A DNA stretch of 13,208 bases from Erysipelotrichaceae bacterium (GTDB taxonomy: Bacteria; Bacillota_I; Bacilli_A; Erysipelotrichales; Erysipelotrichaceae): NCBI GenBank assembly GCA_024709285.1, contig JANJWY010000214.1, positions 1 through 13,208 on the forward strand. The letters are read 5' to 3'. A program made the position numbers and the translations under genes. Each line of letters starts with the position of its first letter. Position 1 is the stretch's first letter. The notes beneath the pieces were generated by a model. It was not told where the DNA came from. It saw only the letters and a list, made by a program, of their open reading frames with translations, and made no database searches. Of the stretch, positions 7,769-13,208 are shown piece after piece.

Positions 7769-7841
7769 TTTCCTCCATTTTTTTCTAGACCTTCATATCC
7801 GAGTAACGGGACGAGGCATCCGCGAAACCCAGAAATAAAGC
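7769..7841 (-). other. rpsO 5' leader, possible S15 autoregulatory RNA
   Basis: The predicted transcript has about 73 bases before the rpsO start. It contains GC-rich segments in an otherwise AT-rich region: GGG...CCC pairing is possible, with an inner CG-x-GG/CC-x-CG helix, and CGGAT occurs twice. S15 represses its own mRNA through different leader folds in many bacteria, so such a role is plausible. I could not match this leader to any known S15 leader class. Confidence 0.25.
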
Positions 7842-7847
7842 ATGTAT

Positions 7848-7876
7848 ACTTTAACATATTCTGAAGATTGATGCAA
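7848..7876 (-). promoter_or_regulatory. Candidate promoter of rpsO
   Basis: On the minus strand TTGCAT (7876-7871) is 17 bases from TAAAGT (7853-7848), and the -10 is extended by TGT. The hexamers are imperfect, but the spacing and the extended -10 are good. It is back to back with the plus-strand promoter. Confidence 0.45.
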
Positions 7877-7891
7877 GGTTGTAAATTGACA

Positions 7892-7900
7892 TGCTATAAT
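7892..7900 (+). promoter_or_regulatory. Extended -10 promoter of the oxidoreductase gene
   Basis: TGCTATAAT is a perfect extended -10 element, giving a predicted start near 7907 and a short leader carrying the AAAGGAG ribosome site. No good -35 lies 16-18 bases upstream, which is common for extended -10 promoters. The position that would hold it overlaps the rpsO -35. Confidence 0.65.
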
Positions 7901-7921
7901 ATTTTCAAAGGAGTGTTATTT

Positions 7922-8794
7922 ATGAAGAAAATAGCTTGGATTGGAACCGGTGTGATGGGTAATGCCATGGTATCACATCTGATCAATGCCGGATATCCGG
8001 TCAGTATATATACGCGCAGCAAGGAAAAAGCTGAAAATTTAAAAGACAGGGCTGCCGTTTGTGACTCTATCGGCGATGCTGTTAAAGATGCGGACGTCGT
8101 AATCACGATGGTCGGCTATCCAAAGGATGTCAAAGAAGTTTATGCCGGGGTCAACGGTGTTTTCGAAAGTGCAAAAAAAGGAGTACTGTGTATCGATATG
8201 ACCACCTCATCTCCGACATTGGCTGCTCAACTCAGCGAGTTAGCAAAATTCAAAGGATTGCGAATGCTCGATGCCCCGGTTTCCGGCGGTGACATCGGCG
8301 CGAAGAATGCGACGCTGTCCATCATGGTCGGCGGAGATCAGAAAGACTTTGAACAAGCAAACGAGTTTTTCGCTTACATGGGAAAAAGTATCACTTATAT
8401 CGGTAAAGCAGGTGCAGGACAGCATTGCAAGATGGCCAATCAAATCGTCGTGGCCGGAAACATAGCGGCAATCACTGAGAGCATGCACTATGCTTTCAAT
8501 GCCGGAATCGATCCCGAAATCGTATTGCAAGCCATTTCCGGTGGTGCGGCCGGTTCATGGCAAGTGAGTAACAACGGACCGAAAATACTGAAACAGAATT
8601 ATGATCCGGGATTCTATATCCATCATTTCATTAAGGATTTGACTTTGGTTAAAGAAGAAGCGGATAAAGCGCATATTGACCTGCCGATCGCCCATCAGGT
8701 TTTAGAGCTTTACCGTCAGCTGCTTGAGGAAGGTTACGGACAGTTGGGCACCCAAGCCTTAATCAAAGCTTATAAGAAAAATCATGAATCTTAA
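7922..8794 (+). CDS. 3-hydroxyisobutyrate dehydrogenase-family NAD(P)-dependent oxidoreductase
   Basis: This 290-residue beta-hydroxyacid dehydrogenase is of normal length. An N-terminal Rossmann motif IAWIGTGVMGNAM (residues 4-16) binds NAD(P). DAPVSGG (117-123) is the substrate-binding loop. GKAGAGQHCKMANQ places the catalytic Lys170 and partner Asn173, and KDL follows at 238-240. Family members reduce or oxidise small beta-hydroxyacids such as 3-hydroxyisobutyrate, tartronate semialdehyde or succinic semialdehyde; which substrate applies cannot be decided here. The ATG at 7922 is chosen because AAAGGAG precedes it and the residues align with the family N-terminus; an in-frame ATG at 7868 lies upstream of the promoter. 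It overlaps the next gene by 11 bases, suggesting coupled translation. Confidence 0.93.
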   Translation: MKKIAWIGTGVMGNAMVSHLINAGYPVSIYTRSKEKAENLKDRAAVCDSIGDAVKDADVVITMVGYPKDVKEVYAGVNGVFESAKKGVLCIDMTTSSPTLAAQLSELAKFKGLRMLDAPVSGGDIGAKNATLSIMVGGDQKDFEQANEFFAYMGKSITYIGKAGAGQHCKMANQIVVAGNIAAITESMHYAFNAGIDPEIVLQAISGGAAGSWQVSNNGPKILKQNYDPGFYIHHFIKDLTLVKEEADKAHIDLPIAHQVLELYRQLLEEGYGQLGTQALIKAYKKNHES

Positions 8795-9362
8795 CATAAA
8801 GTCTCTGTGGCAATGTGATCCTTCCGTGTTCACGGATTTTCTAGAGCGTCTGGACTATGGCCATGCACCGCACTGGGCGGGTTGCTATTGCCGATTCTAT
8901 CATGGTGACATGGATTTTGAGCATTGGAAGAAGCGGTTGCCTTCAGAAAATAAAGTGGAAGCAGTCGATGCCATATCTAAGCGCGAAATGCACGGTTTCT
9001 TGGCATTTGATAATGAAAAATGTATCGGATGGCTGAATGCCAACGATGCGCATTTATTTCTCAGATTAAAAAGTGTTTTACCTGCTTCCATTAAAGATAA
9101 GAGAGTTGCTTTGACGATATGCTTTGTCATCGACCCTCAATACCGAAATCAAGGAGTTGCAACTGCACTTCTTGAAACTGCTATTGAACATTACAGGCAA
9201 TTGGGTTATGACGGCATGTTAGCTGCACCGATAGAATCAGAGGGTTCCTTTGCATTAAAATACCGGGGAACCCCCGGCATGTATGAAAAACTTGGATATT
9301 CAATTCTTGAGAAAGTTGACAGATTATCTGTTTTCTGGCTCGATTTCCAAAAAGTCGATTAA
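8784..9362 (+). CDS. GNAT-family N-acetyltransferase
   Basis: This 192-residue protein is probably cytosolic. The acetyl-CoA binding motif A is clear: LTICFVIDPQYRNQGVATALLETAIEHY at about 110-137, with the pyrophosphate-loop signature R-N-Q-G-V-A at 121-126. A cysteine- and aromatic-rich N-terminal stretch HWAGCYCRFYHGD (30-42) occurs in a poorly characterised GNAT subgroup. The C-terminal GMYEKLGYSILEKV is typical of the family's last strand and helix. The substrate is unknown. The start overlaps the preceding oxidoreductase gene by 11 bases and has no strong ribosome site, so coupling to that gene is likely. Its 3' end overlaps the convergent hemW by 39 bases. Confidence 0.9.
   Translation: MNLNIKSLWQCDPSVFTDFLERLDYGHAPHWAGCYCRFYHGDMDFEHWKKRLPSENKVEAVDAISKREMHGFLAFDNEKCIGWLNANDAHLFLRLKSVLPASIKDKRVALTICFVIDPQYRNQGVATALLETAIEHYRQLGYDGMLAAPIESEGSFALKYRGTPGMYEKLGYSILEKVDRLSVFWLDFQKVD
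9257..9280 (-). terminator. Candidate hemW terminator inside the acetyltransferase gene
   Basis: The minus strand reads ATGCCGGGG-GTT-CCCCGGTAT followed by TTTAATG. The 6-bp GC core extends to 9 bp with one G-U pair. It starts 44 bases past the hemW stop, antisense to the acetyltransferase coding sequence. The T-tract is short and interrupted; the plus strand has none, so it points the hemW way. Confidence 0.55.
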
Positions 9363-10445
9363 AAGGTCGTGCAGAAATAAACGTCCTTCATCACTGGGAT
9401 ACATGTGGGTGTCGCTGAATTTCAGCCACCCTTTTTCTTTGTTCTTTTCGATTGCATGATTAAACGCATCTTCCAACGATACACGAAAACGGTCAATAAA
9501 TATCTTCTTCGATATACCCTCTTTTAATCGCAAGCCCATCATCAGAAATTCGAACATCTCATCTTCCATTGACAATGCTATATCTTCATCAAAAATAATT
9601 CCTTCAGTCAAATATCGGTGAATGTTTTTTGTGATCGTATATCGACGATGATTCTCTTTGCCTGCAGCACCGGGACCGATGGCCACAAAGTCCTCGTAAT
9701 GCCAATAAGTGAGATTGTGACGGCTTTCTTTATCCGGCAGGCAGAAATTGCTTATTTCATAATGCTGATATCCTGCCTTTATCAACAAATCTTCGGCTAA
9801 CTGATAGAAATCACCTTCCAGTGTGTTGTCAATGCTTTTTATATGTTTGCGGCCAAAAGCCGAATTTGGTTCGATAGTTAATGCGTAAAGAGATACATGG
9901 GGCAGTTGCTGCGCAATCATCCAAAGTAATGTATGTTCAAAATCGGCTATTGTCTGTGTCGGCAGTCCATACATACCATCCGCTGAAATATTGTTAATGC
10001 CATACTTTCGCAACATTGCAATGACATTTTCAGCATCTTCAAGTGAATGTTTTCGGCCAATCAGCTGAAGCAGCTTCGCCTGAACGGACTGAACGCCTAA
10101 AGAAATGCGATTGACACCATATTCAACACAACATTGAATTTTATCTTCGGTAAAGTTTTCCGGATTTGCTTCCATGGTAAATTCACATCCCAAAGCACAA
10201 AAAGGTCTGACCATGGATAACAGTGTTTTCAGCTGATCAATTGACAGTGCACTGGGCGTTCCACCGCCGATGTATATTGTTTCAAAGGTTTCGCCCTGCC
10301 TTAATGATAAATCTTGCTTACAACGCTCTATAAAGCGCTCTGCGAGTCCGTTATGATATCCGACACGCACAAAATCACAATACTCGCATATATGCTGACA
10401 AAAAGGGACATGGATATACAGTGACCTGGCTTTACTTTGATCCAT
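9324..10445 (-). CDS. hemW: Radical SAM heme chaperone HemW
   Basis: This 373-residue protein has the size of HemW, formerly annotated as an oxygen-independent coproporphyrinogen III oxidase-like protein. HemW carries heme to target proteins. The radical SAM cluster motif is VPFCQHICEYCDF (Cys16, Cys20, Cys23), followed by GGGTPS (60-65) and EANPE (92-96). HNLTYW at 243-248 is the HNxxYW heme-binding signature that separates HemW from true HemN, and CDF in place of a fourth nearby cysteine agrees. The C-terminal HemN-C/winged-helix region includes EFLMMGLRLKEGIS. The start overlaps the upstream pyrophosphohydrolase gene by 14 bases. hemW often follows lepA closely in Gram-positives; here tpl and the MazG-like gene lie between. 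The 3' end overlaps the convergent acetyltransferase gene by 39 bases. Confidence 0.95.
   Translation of the reverse strand: MDQSKARSLYIHVPFCQHICEYCDFVRVGYHNGLAERFIERCKQDLSLRQGETFETIYIGGGTPSALSIDQLKTLLSMVRPFCALGCEFTMEANPENFTEDKIQCCVEYGVNRISLGVQSVQAKLLQLIGRKHSLEDAENVIAMLRKYGINNISADGMYGLPTQTIADFEHTLLWMIAQQLPHVSLYALTIEPNSAFGRKHIKSIDNTLEGDFYQLAEDLLIKAGYQHYEISNFCLPDKESRHNLTYWHYEDFVAIGPGAAGKENHRRYTITKNIHRYLTEGIIFDEDIALSMEDEMFEFLMMGLRLKEGISKKIFIDRFRVSLEDAFNHAIEKNKEKGWLKFSDTHMYPSDEGRLFLHDLLIDFLEIEPENR
9407..9436 (+). terminator. Candidate acetyltransferase terminator inside hemW
   Basis: On the plus strand GGGTG pairs with CACCC and, after a two-base bulge (TC), GCTGA pairs with TCAGC around an ATT loop. 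TTTTTCTTT follows. It begins 45 bases after the acetyltransferase stop and lies antisense within the hemW coding sequence. The stem and T-tract are good. Confidence 0.68.
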
Positions 10446-10707
10446 ACTTTATTTTGACCTTTTCAATCTTCTGTTCGATGACCTGTCGGTAATCTTCCCC
10501 GGCATCGGTACACAGTGAAATCGCGTACATAAGCACATCTGCGACTTCATCCAAAATCTCCTGCTTTTCACCCGGATTTTTCGATGCGGCCTCAAGCAGT
10601 TCCCCTGCTTCGACAAACACGGATTTCGCAAGAATCAGCGTTGTATCACTCTTATCCCAGCCAAACTCCGCCCGCATACGTTCAATTTTCCTTGCTATAT
10701 CTTCCAT
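10432..10707 (-). CDS. MazG-like nucleotide pyrophosphohydrolase
   Basis: This 91-residue single-domain protein belongs to the all-alpha NTP pyrophosphatase group, which hydrolyses (d)NTPs to NMP and pyrophosphate for nucleotide-pool cleaning. The metal-binding motif is present as EAGELLEA and, after a spacer, EILDEVADVLMYA, giving EXXE...EXXD. RAEFGWDKSD is the typical N-terminal segment. The start at 10707 is preferred because GGTGAT, complementary to the 16S 3' end, sits just upstream. Upstream in-frame ATGs at 10713, 10725 and 10746 add hydrophobic residues not typical of the family and run into the promoter and the tpl terminator. It overlaps hemW by 14 bases, so the two are co-transcribed. 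The exact nucleotide substrate is unknown. Confidence 0.88.
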   Translation of the reverse strand: MEDIARKIERMRAEFGWDKSDTTLILAKSVFVEAGELLEAASKNPGEKQEILDEVADVLMYAISLCTDAGEDYRQVIEQKIEKVKIKYGSK

Positions 10708-10723
10708 CGTCATCACCAGTGCC

Positions 10724-10732
10724 ATTATAACA
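10724..10732 (-). promoter_or_regulatory. Extended -10 promoter of the MazG-like gene and hemW
   Basis: The minus strand reads TGTTATAAT, a perfect extended -10, starting within the T-tract of the tpl terminator. No -35 is recognisable, since that region is the terminator hairpin. The predicted start near 10717 leaves only about 10 bases before the ATG at 10707. Confidence 0.55.
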
Positions 10733-10757
10733 AAAAAAATCCCCAAACGGGGATTTT
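10732..10757 (-). terminator. Intrinsic terminator of tpl
   Basis: On the minus strand AAAATCCCC pairs perfectly with GGGGATTTT around a GTTT loop, and the T run extends to eight. It begins 2 bases after the tpl stop codon. The symmetric arms mean the hairpin also forms on the plus strand, but there is no plus-strand gene to end there. Confidence 0.9.
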
Positions 10758-10759
10758 GC

Positions 10760-12133
10760 TTACAGAGGTTTAAATCGTGCGTTGAAAAATCTCAGCATGG
10801 GCGGTTCATAAACAAACTGTAACCCCGTGATCTTTTCACGGTTATTATAAAGACTGATGACCGCATCCGCCACCAAATCCATATGAGCATACGTGTACAC
10901 CCGACGCGGAATCGTCAGACGGACCAACTCCAGTTTCGGTCGGTGATGTTCCCCGGTTTCCTTGTTTCTGCCAGCAGAAACAATTCCACGCTCCATACTG
11001 CGGACACCGGATTCGATATATAAATGAGCCGCCAAAGTTTGTGCCGGCAACTGATCTTGAGTCAAATGCGAGAGAAATTTGCGGGCATCCAAAAATACCG
11101 CGTGTCCCCCAATAGGTTGGACGACCGGTACACCAGCCGCAATTAACTGATCACCCAGATAAGCGACCTGTTCGACACGATGAGAAATATAGGCATAATC
11201 AACGGATTCTTTGATACCGATCGCCATCGCTTCCATATCGCGCCCAGCCATACCGCCATAGGAAGGCATACCTTCAAACACGACGACCAATTCTTTGCTG
11301 CGGGCAAACAGTTCATCATCATTCATAGCCAGAAAGCCACCGATGTTGACCATACAATCCTTCTTACCCGACATCGTTGCTCCATCGCCATAACTCATCA
11401 TTTCCAATAGAATATCCTTAATGGATACATGCTTGTATCCTTCTTCCCGTTTCTTGATAAAATACGCATTTTCAACACAACGCGTCGCATCAAAGAAAAC
11501 ATCGATACCATGTTTATGACAAAGCTCACTGACCTCACGGATGTTTTGCATCGAAACCGGCTGACCGCCGGCAAGATTCACCGTAACGGCCAAGCAGACA
11601 TAAGGAATGCGCTCTGCACCAAATTCATCGATCAGTTTCTGAAGTTTAGCTAAATCCACATTGCCCTTAAACGGATGAATCGCTTGCGAATCATGCGCTT
11701 CATCGATGATGACATCTTTGAATGTCCCTCCATTGGCCTCTTGGTGATAGCGGGTCGTTGTAAAGTACATATTGCCCGGAATGATATCCCCTTGCTTGAT
11801 CTTCAGTCTGGAAAGAAGGTTCTCTGCACCGCGTCCCTGATGAGTGGGCACCATGTGTCTGAAACCATAAAACTCTTTGACCGTGGCATCCAAATGCAAA
11901 AAGTTACGGCTTCCAGCATAAGCTTCATCTCCGATCATCATTCCTGCCCACTGACGGTCACTCATAGCTGTCGTTCCCGAATCGGTCAGTAAATCAATAT
12001 AAACGTCTTCACTTTTTAGTAAGAACGTATTGTAACCTGCCTGCTCCATCGCGATCTGACGTTCTTCTTTACTCATGGTCTTCATCATTTCGACAACTTT
12101 GATACGAAATGGCTCTGCCGGATAATTTTTCAT
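10760..12133 (-). CDS. tpl: Tyrosine phenol-lyase
   Basis: This 457-residue PLP enzyme splits L-tyrosine into phenol, pyruvate and ammonia. It resembles Citrobacter TPL throughout: NYPAEPFRIK start, YIDLLTDSGT, GDEAYAGS, PTHQGRGAENLL, YFTTTRYHQE, CLAVTVNLAGGQPVS, FFDATRCVENAYFIK and SGKKD with the PLP lysine (Lys258, Lys257 in Citrobacter). The residue separating TPL from tryptophanase is present: the arginine of SVRxMERG-type sequence GVRSMERG (Arg382, Arg381 in Citrobacter), where tryptophanase has an aliphatic residue. Of two adjacent ATGs at 12136 and 12133 the second is better spaced from AAGGAG and matches the Citrobacter N-terminus. The gene is monocistronic, between its own promoter/cre and terminator, and lies between lepA and hemW, genes often adjacent in Gram-positives, so it may be an insertion. 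No transporter is beside it. Confidence 0.97.
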   Translation of the reverse strand: MKNYPAEPFRIKVVEMMKTMSKEERQIAMEQAGYNTFLLKSEDVYIDLLTDSGTTAMSDRQWAGMMIGDEAYAGSRNFLHLDATVKEFYGFRHMVPTHQGRGAENLLSRLKIKQGDIIPGNMYFTTTRYHQEANGGTFKDVIIDEAHDSQAIHPFKGNVDLAKLQKLIDEFGAERIPYVCLAVTVNLAGGQPVSMQNIREVSELCHKHGIDVFFDATRCVENAYFIKKREEGYKHVSIKDILLEMMSYGDGATMSGKKDCMVNIGGFLAMNDDELFARSKELVVVFEGMPSYGGMAGRDMEAMAIGIKESVDYAYISHRVEQVAYLGDQLIAAGVPVVQPIGGHAVFLDARKFLSHLTQDQLPAQTLAAHLYIESGVRSMERGIVSAGRNKETGEHHRPKLELVRLTIPRRVYTYAHMDLVADAVISLYNNREKITGLQFVYEPPMLRFFNARFKPL

Positions 12134-12162
12134 CATAGTCTCCTTTTTTCACTCTACTTAAT

Positions 12163-12191
12163 ACTTTACTCAGCGTTGAAAGCGCTGTCAA
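12163..12191 (-). promoter_or_regulatory. Promoter of tpl
   Basis: On the minus strand a perfect -35 TTGACA (12191-12186) is followed after 17 bases by TAAAGT (12168-12163, 4 of 6). The start would fall near 12156, about 23 bases before the start codon. The cre-like site overlaps the -35 and spacer. Confidence 0.68.
12177..12190. promoter_or_regulatory. Predicted cre (CcpA) site of tpl
   Basis: TGAAAGCGCTGTCA on the plus strand matches the cre consensus TGWAANCGNTNWCA at all positions. It covers five bases of the tpl -35 and part of the spacer, so a bound CcpA dimer would exclude RNA polymerase. Enterobacterial tpl is under CRP and TyrR control; this would be the Gram-positive counterpart of the catabolite part. 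Binding itself is inferred. Confidence 0.7.
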
Positions 12192-12247
12192 TGATTCTGG
12201 ACGATGTAAATCATGAGAATGAAAAGAAAATATATTCATAAAAATGT

Positions 12248-12270
12248 AAAAAAGGCGGTTTTACCCGCCT
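12248..12270 (-). terminator. Intrinsic terminator of lepA
   Basis: On the minus strand AGGCGG pairs with CCGCCT around GTAAAA, with a run of six T (the first pairing in the stem). The hairpin begins inside the lepA stop codon, so the gene ends in its own terminator. Confidence 0.85.
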
Positions 12271-13208
12271 ATTCATCATCCATGGAAAGAACGGCCATAA
12301 ACGCTTCCTGCGGGACTTCGACACTTCCCACTTGCTTCATGCGCTTCTTACCTTCTTTTTGTTTTTCCAGCAGTTTCTTTTTACGGGTGATATCCCCGCC
12401 GTAACACTTCGCCAAAACATTCTTGCGCAACGCTTTAATATCTGATCGGGCAATGATTTTATTATTGATTGCCGCCTGAATCGGAATTTCAAACTGTTGC
12501 CGCGGAATGAGTTTACGCATTTTTTCCGTTATGGCTTTACCTCGGGCATAGGCAAAATCACGGTGAACGATGGTTGAAAGAGCATCCACGACTTCAGAAT
12601 TCAACAAAATTTCCATTTTGACCAGTTTAGATTCATAATAACCATCCAATTCATAATCATAGGAGGCATACCCACGCGTAGCTGATTTCAAACGGTCAAA
12701 GAAATCATATACGATTTCCCCTAAAGGCAATAAATAGTGTAAATGCATCCGACCGGCATCAACCGCAATCATCTCTTTATAAATTCCCCGTTTTTTCTGA
12801 CAAAGTTCCATGACCGGACCGACATACTCGGTAGGTACCATGATCGTTGCCTGAACAAACGGTTCTTCCATATGATGGATTTTCTGAACATCCGGCAATA
12901 ATGAAGGATTGTCAACGGAAATCATTGATCCATCCGTCATATAGGCATGATACACGACGGATGGCGCAGTTGCGATCAGCGATAAGTTATACTCACGTTC
13001 TAAACGTTCCTGAACGACATCCATATGCAATAATCCCAAAAAGCCGCAACGGAATCCAAAACCCAAGGCCTGCGATGTTTCTGCTTCATATTTCAAGGAA
13101 GCATCATTGAGCTGCAGTTTCTCAAGTGCATCCCGTAAATCGTTATATCGATTGGACTCAATCGGATACAATCCGCAAAAAACCATGGAGTTGAGCGTAC
13201 GATAGCCC
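12269..13208 (-). CDS. lepA: Elongation factor 4 (LepA), N-terminal part missing
   Basis: The frame stays open to the right edge, leaving 312 of about 600 residues; the GTPase domain and domain II lie outside. LepA is a ribosome-associated translational GTPase that aids elongation or initiation and back-translocation. The visible part runs from SMVFCGLYPIESNRYNDLRDALEKL through the family-invariant segment beginning LQLNDASLKYEAETSQALGF and FRCGFLGLLHMDVVQERLEREYNL. It ends with the LepA-specific C-terminal domain, including RSDIKALRKNVLAKCYGGDITRKKKLLEKQKEGKKRMK, which EF-G lacks. The stop at 12269 overlaps its terminator. The next gene downstream on the same strand is tpl, not hemW directly. 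Confidence 0.97.
   Translation of the reverse strand, partial: GYRTLNSMVFCGLYPIESNRYNDLRDALEKLQLNDASLKYEAETSQALGFGFRCGFLGLLHMDVVQERLEREYNLSLIATAPSVVYHAYMTDGSMISVDNPSLLPDVQKIHHMEEPFVQATIMVPTEYVGPVMELCQKKRGIYKEMIAVDAGRMHLHYLLPLGEIVYDFFDRLKSATRGYASYDYELDGYYESKLVKMEILLNSEVVDALSTIVHRDFAYARGKAITEKMRKLIPRQQFEIPIQAAINNKIIARSDIKALRKNVLAKCYGGDITRKKKLLEKQKEGKKRMKQVGSVEVPQEAFMAVLSMDDE

Noticed and set aside
7885..7900. TTGACA close to TATAAT as a standard promoter pair
   Set aside because: The TTGACA-like hexamer at 7885-7890 overlaps or nearly touches the -10 (about 4 bases apart), so it cannot serve as its -35.
7868..7921. Earlier ATG starts for the oxidoreductase
   Set aside because: They lie upstream of or within the extended -10 promoter and add residues absent from the family; the ATG at 7922 has the AAAGGAG site.
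11675..11992. Plus-strand open frame of 105 codons opposite tpl
   Set aside because: Antisense to a highly conserved enzyme; no independent start signals.
12213..12404. Plus-strand frame starting in the lepA-tpl gap
   Set aside because: It runs through the lepA terminator hairpin and antisense through the lepA end; no ribosome site.
1..13208. tRNA, rRNA, CRISPR array, insertion sequence, prophage or toxin-antitoxin genes
   Set aside because: None seen by eye: no spaced direct repeats, no transposase or integrase motifs, and no cloverleaf-like segment in the short intergenic gaps.

Overview
The window looks like chromosomal DNA of a low-to-moderate GC Gram-positive bacterium (Bacillota). The evidence is strong AGGAGG-type ribosome binding sites, intrinsic terminators packed tightly behind stop codons, and two sites resembling the CcpA catabolite-response element (cre). 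Two anaerobic amino-acid breakdown routes, for ornithine and tyrosine, suggest a fermenting anaerobe such as a gut Erysipelotrichia or Clostridia. That placement is inference; no rRNA is present to fix it.

Layout, left to right. (1) Positions 1-2405, minus strand: the overlapping genes ord-ortA-ortB (ortB runs off the left edge), which convert 2,4-diaminopentanoate from ornithine into alanine and acetyl-CoA. (2) 2452-7412, minus: a tetR - membrane fusion protein - RND permease operon. It has a perfect 15-bp palindrome over its promoter and an intrinsic terminator overlapping the last stop codon. (3) 7467-7768, minus: rpsO (ribosomal protein S15) with its own terminator and leader. (4) 7892-9362, plus: a 3-hydroxyisobutyrate-dehydrogenase-family oxidoreductase overlapping a GNAT acetyltransferase, divergent from rpsO. 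(5) 9257-10707, minus: hemW and a MazG-like pyrophosphohydrolase. hemW converges on, and overlaps, the acetyltransferase gene. (6) 10732-12191, minus: tpl, tyrosine phenol-lyase, alone between its own promoter/cre and terminator. (7) 12248-13208, minus: the 3' part of lepA (elongation factor 4), cut by the right edge. No gene-free stretch exceeds 300 bases. The longest gaps are about 150 bases at 7769-7921 and about 135 bases at 12134-12268; both hold promoters and are annotated.

Common threads. Both amino-acid catabolic units (ord-ortAB and tpl) carry a cre-like site next to the predicted promoter, which suggests shared carbon-catabolite control of ornithine and tyrosine fermentation. Control elements are unusually nested: promoters sit in or against the terminator of the preceding gene, and the convergent acetyltransferase/hemW pair appears to have each gene's terminator inside the other's coding region. 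I found no mobile element, CRISPR array, tRNA or rRNA, and no clearly unknown multi-gene system. The interest is mainly regulatory.
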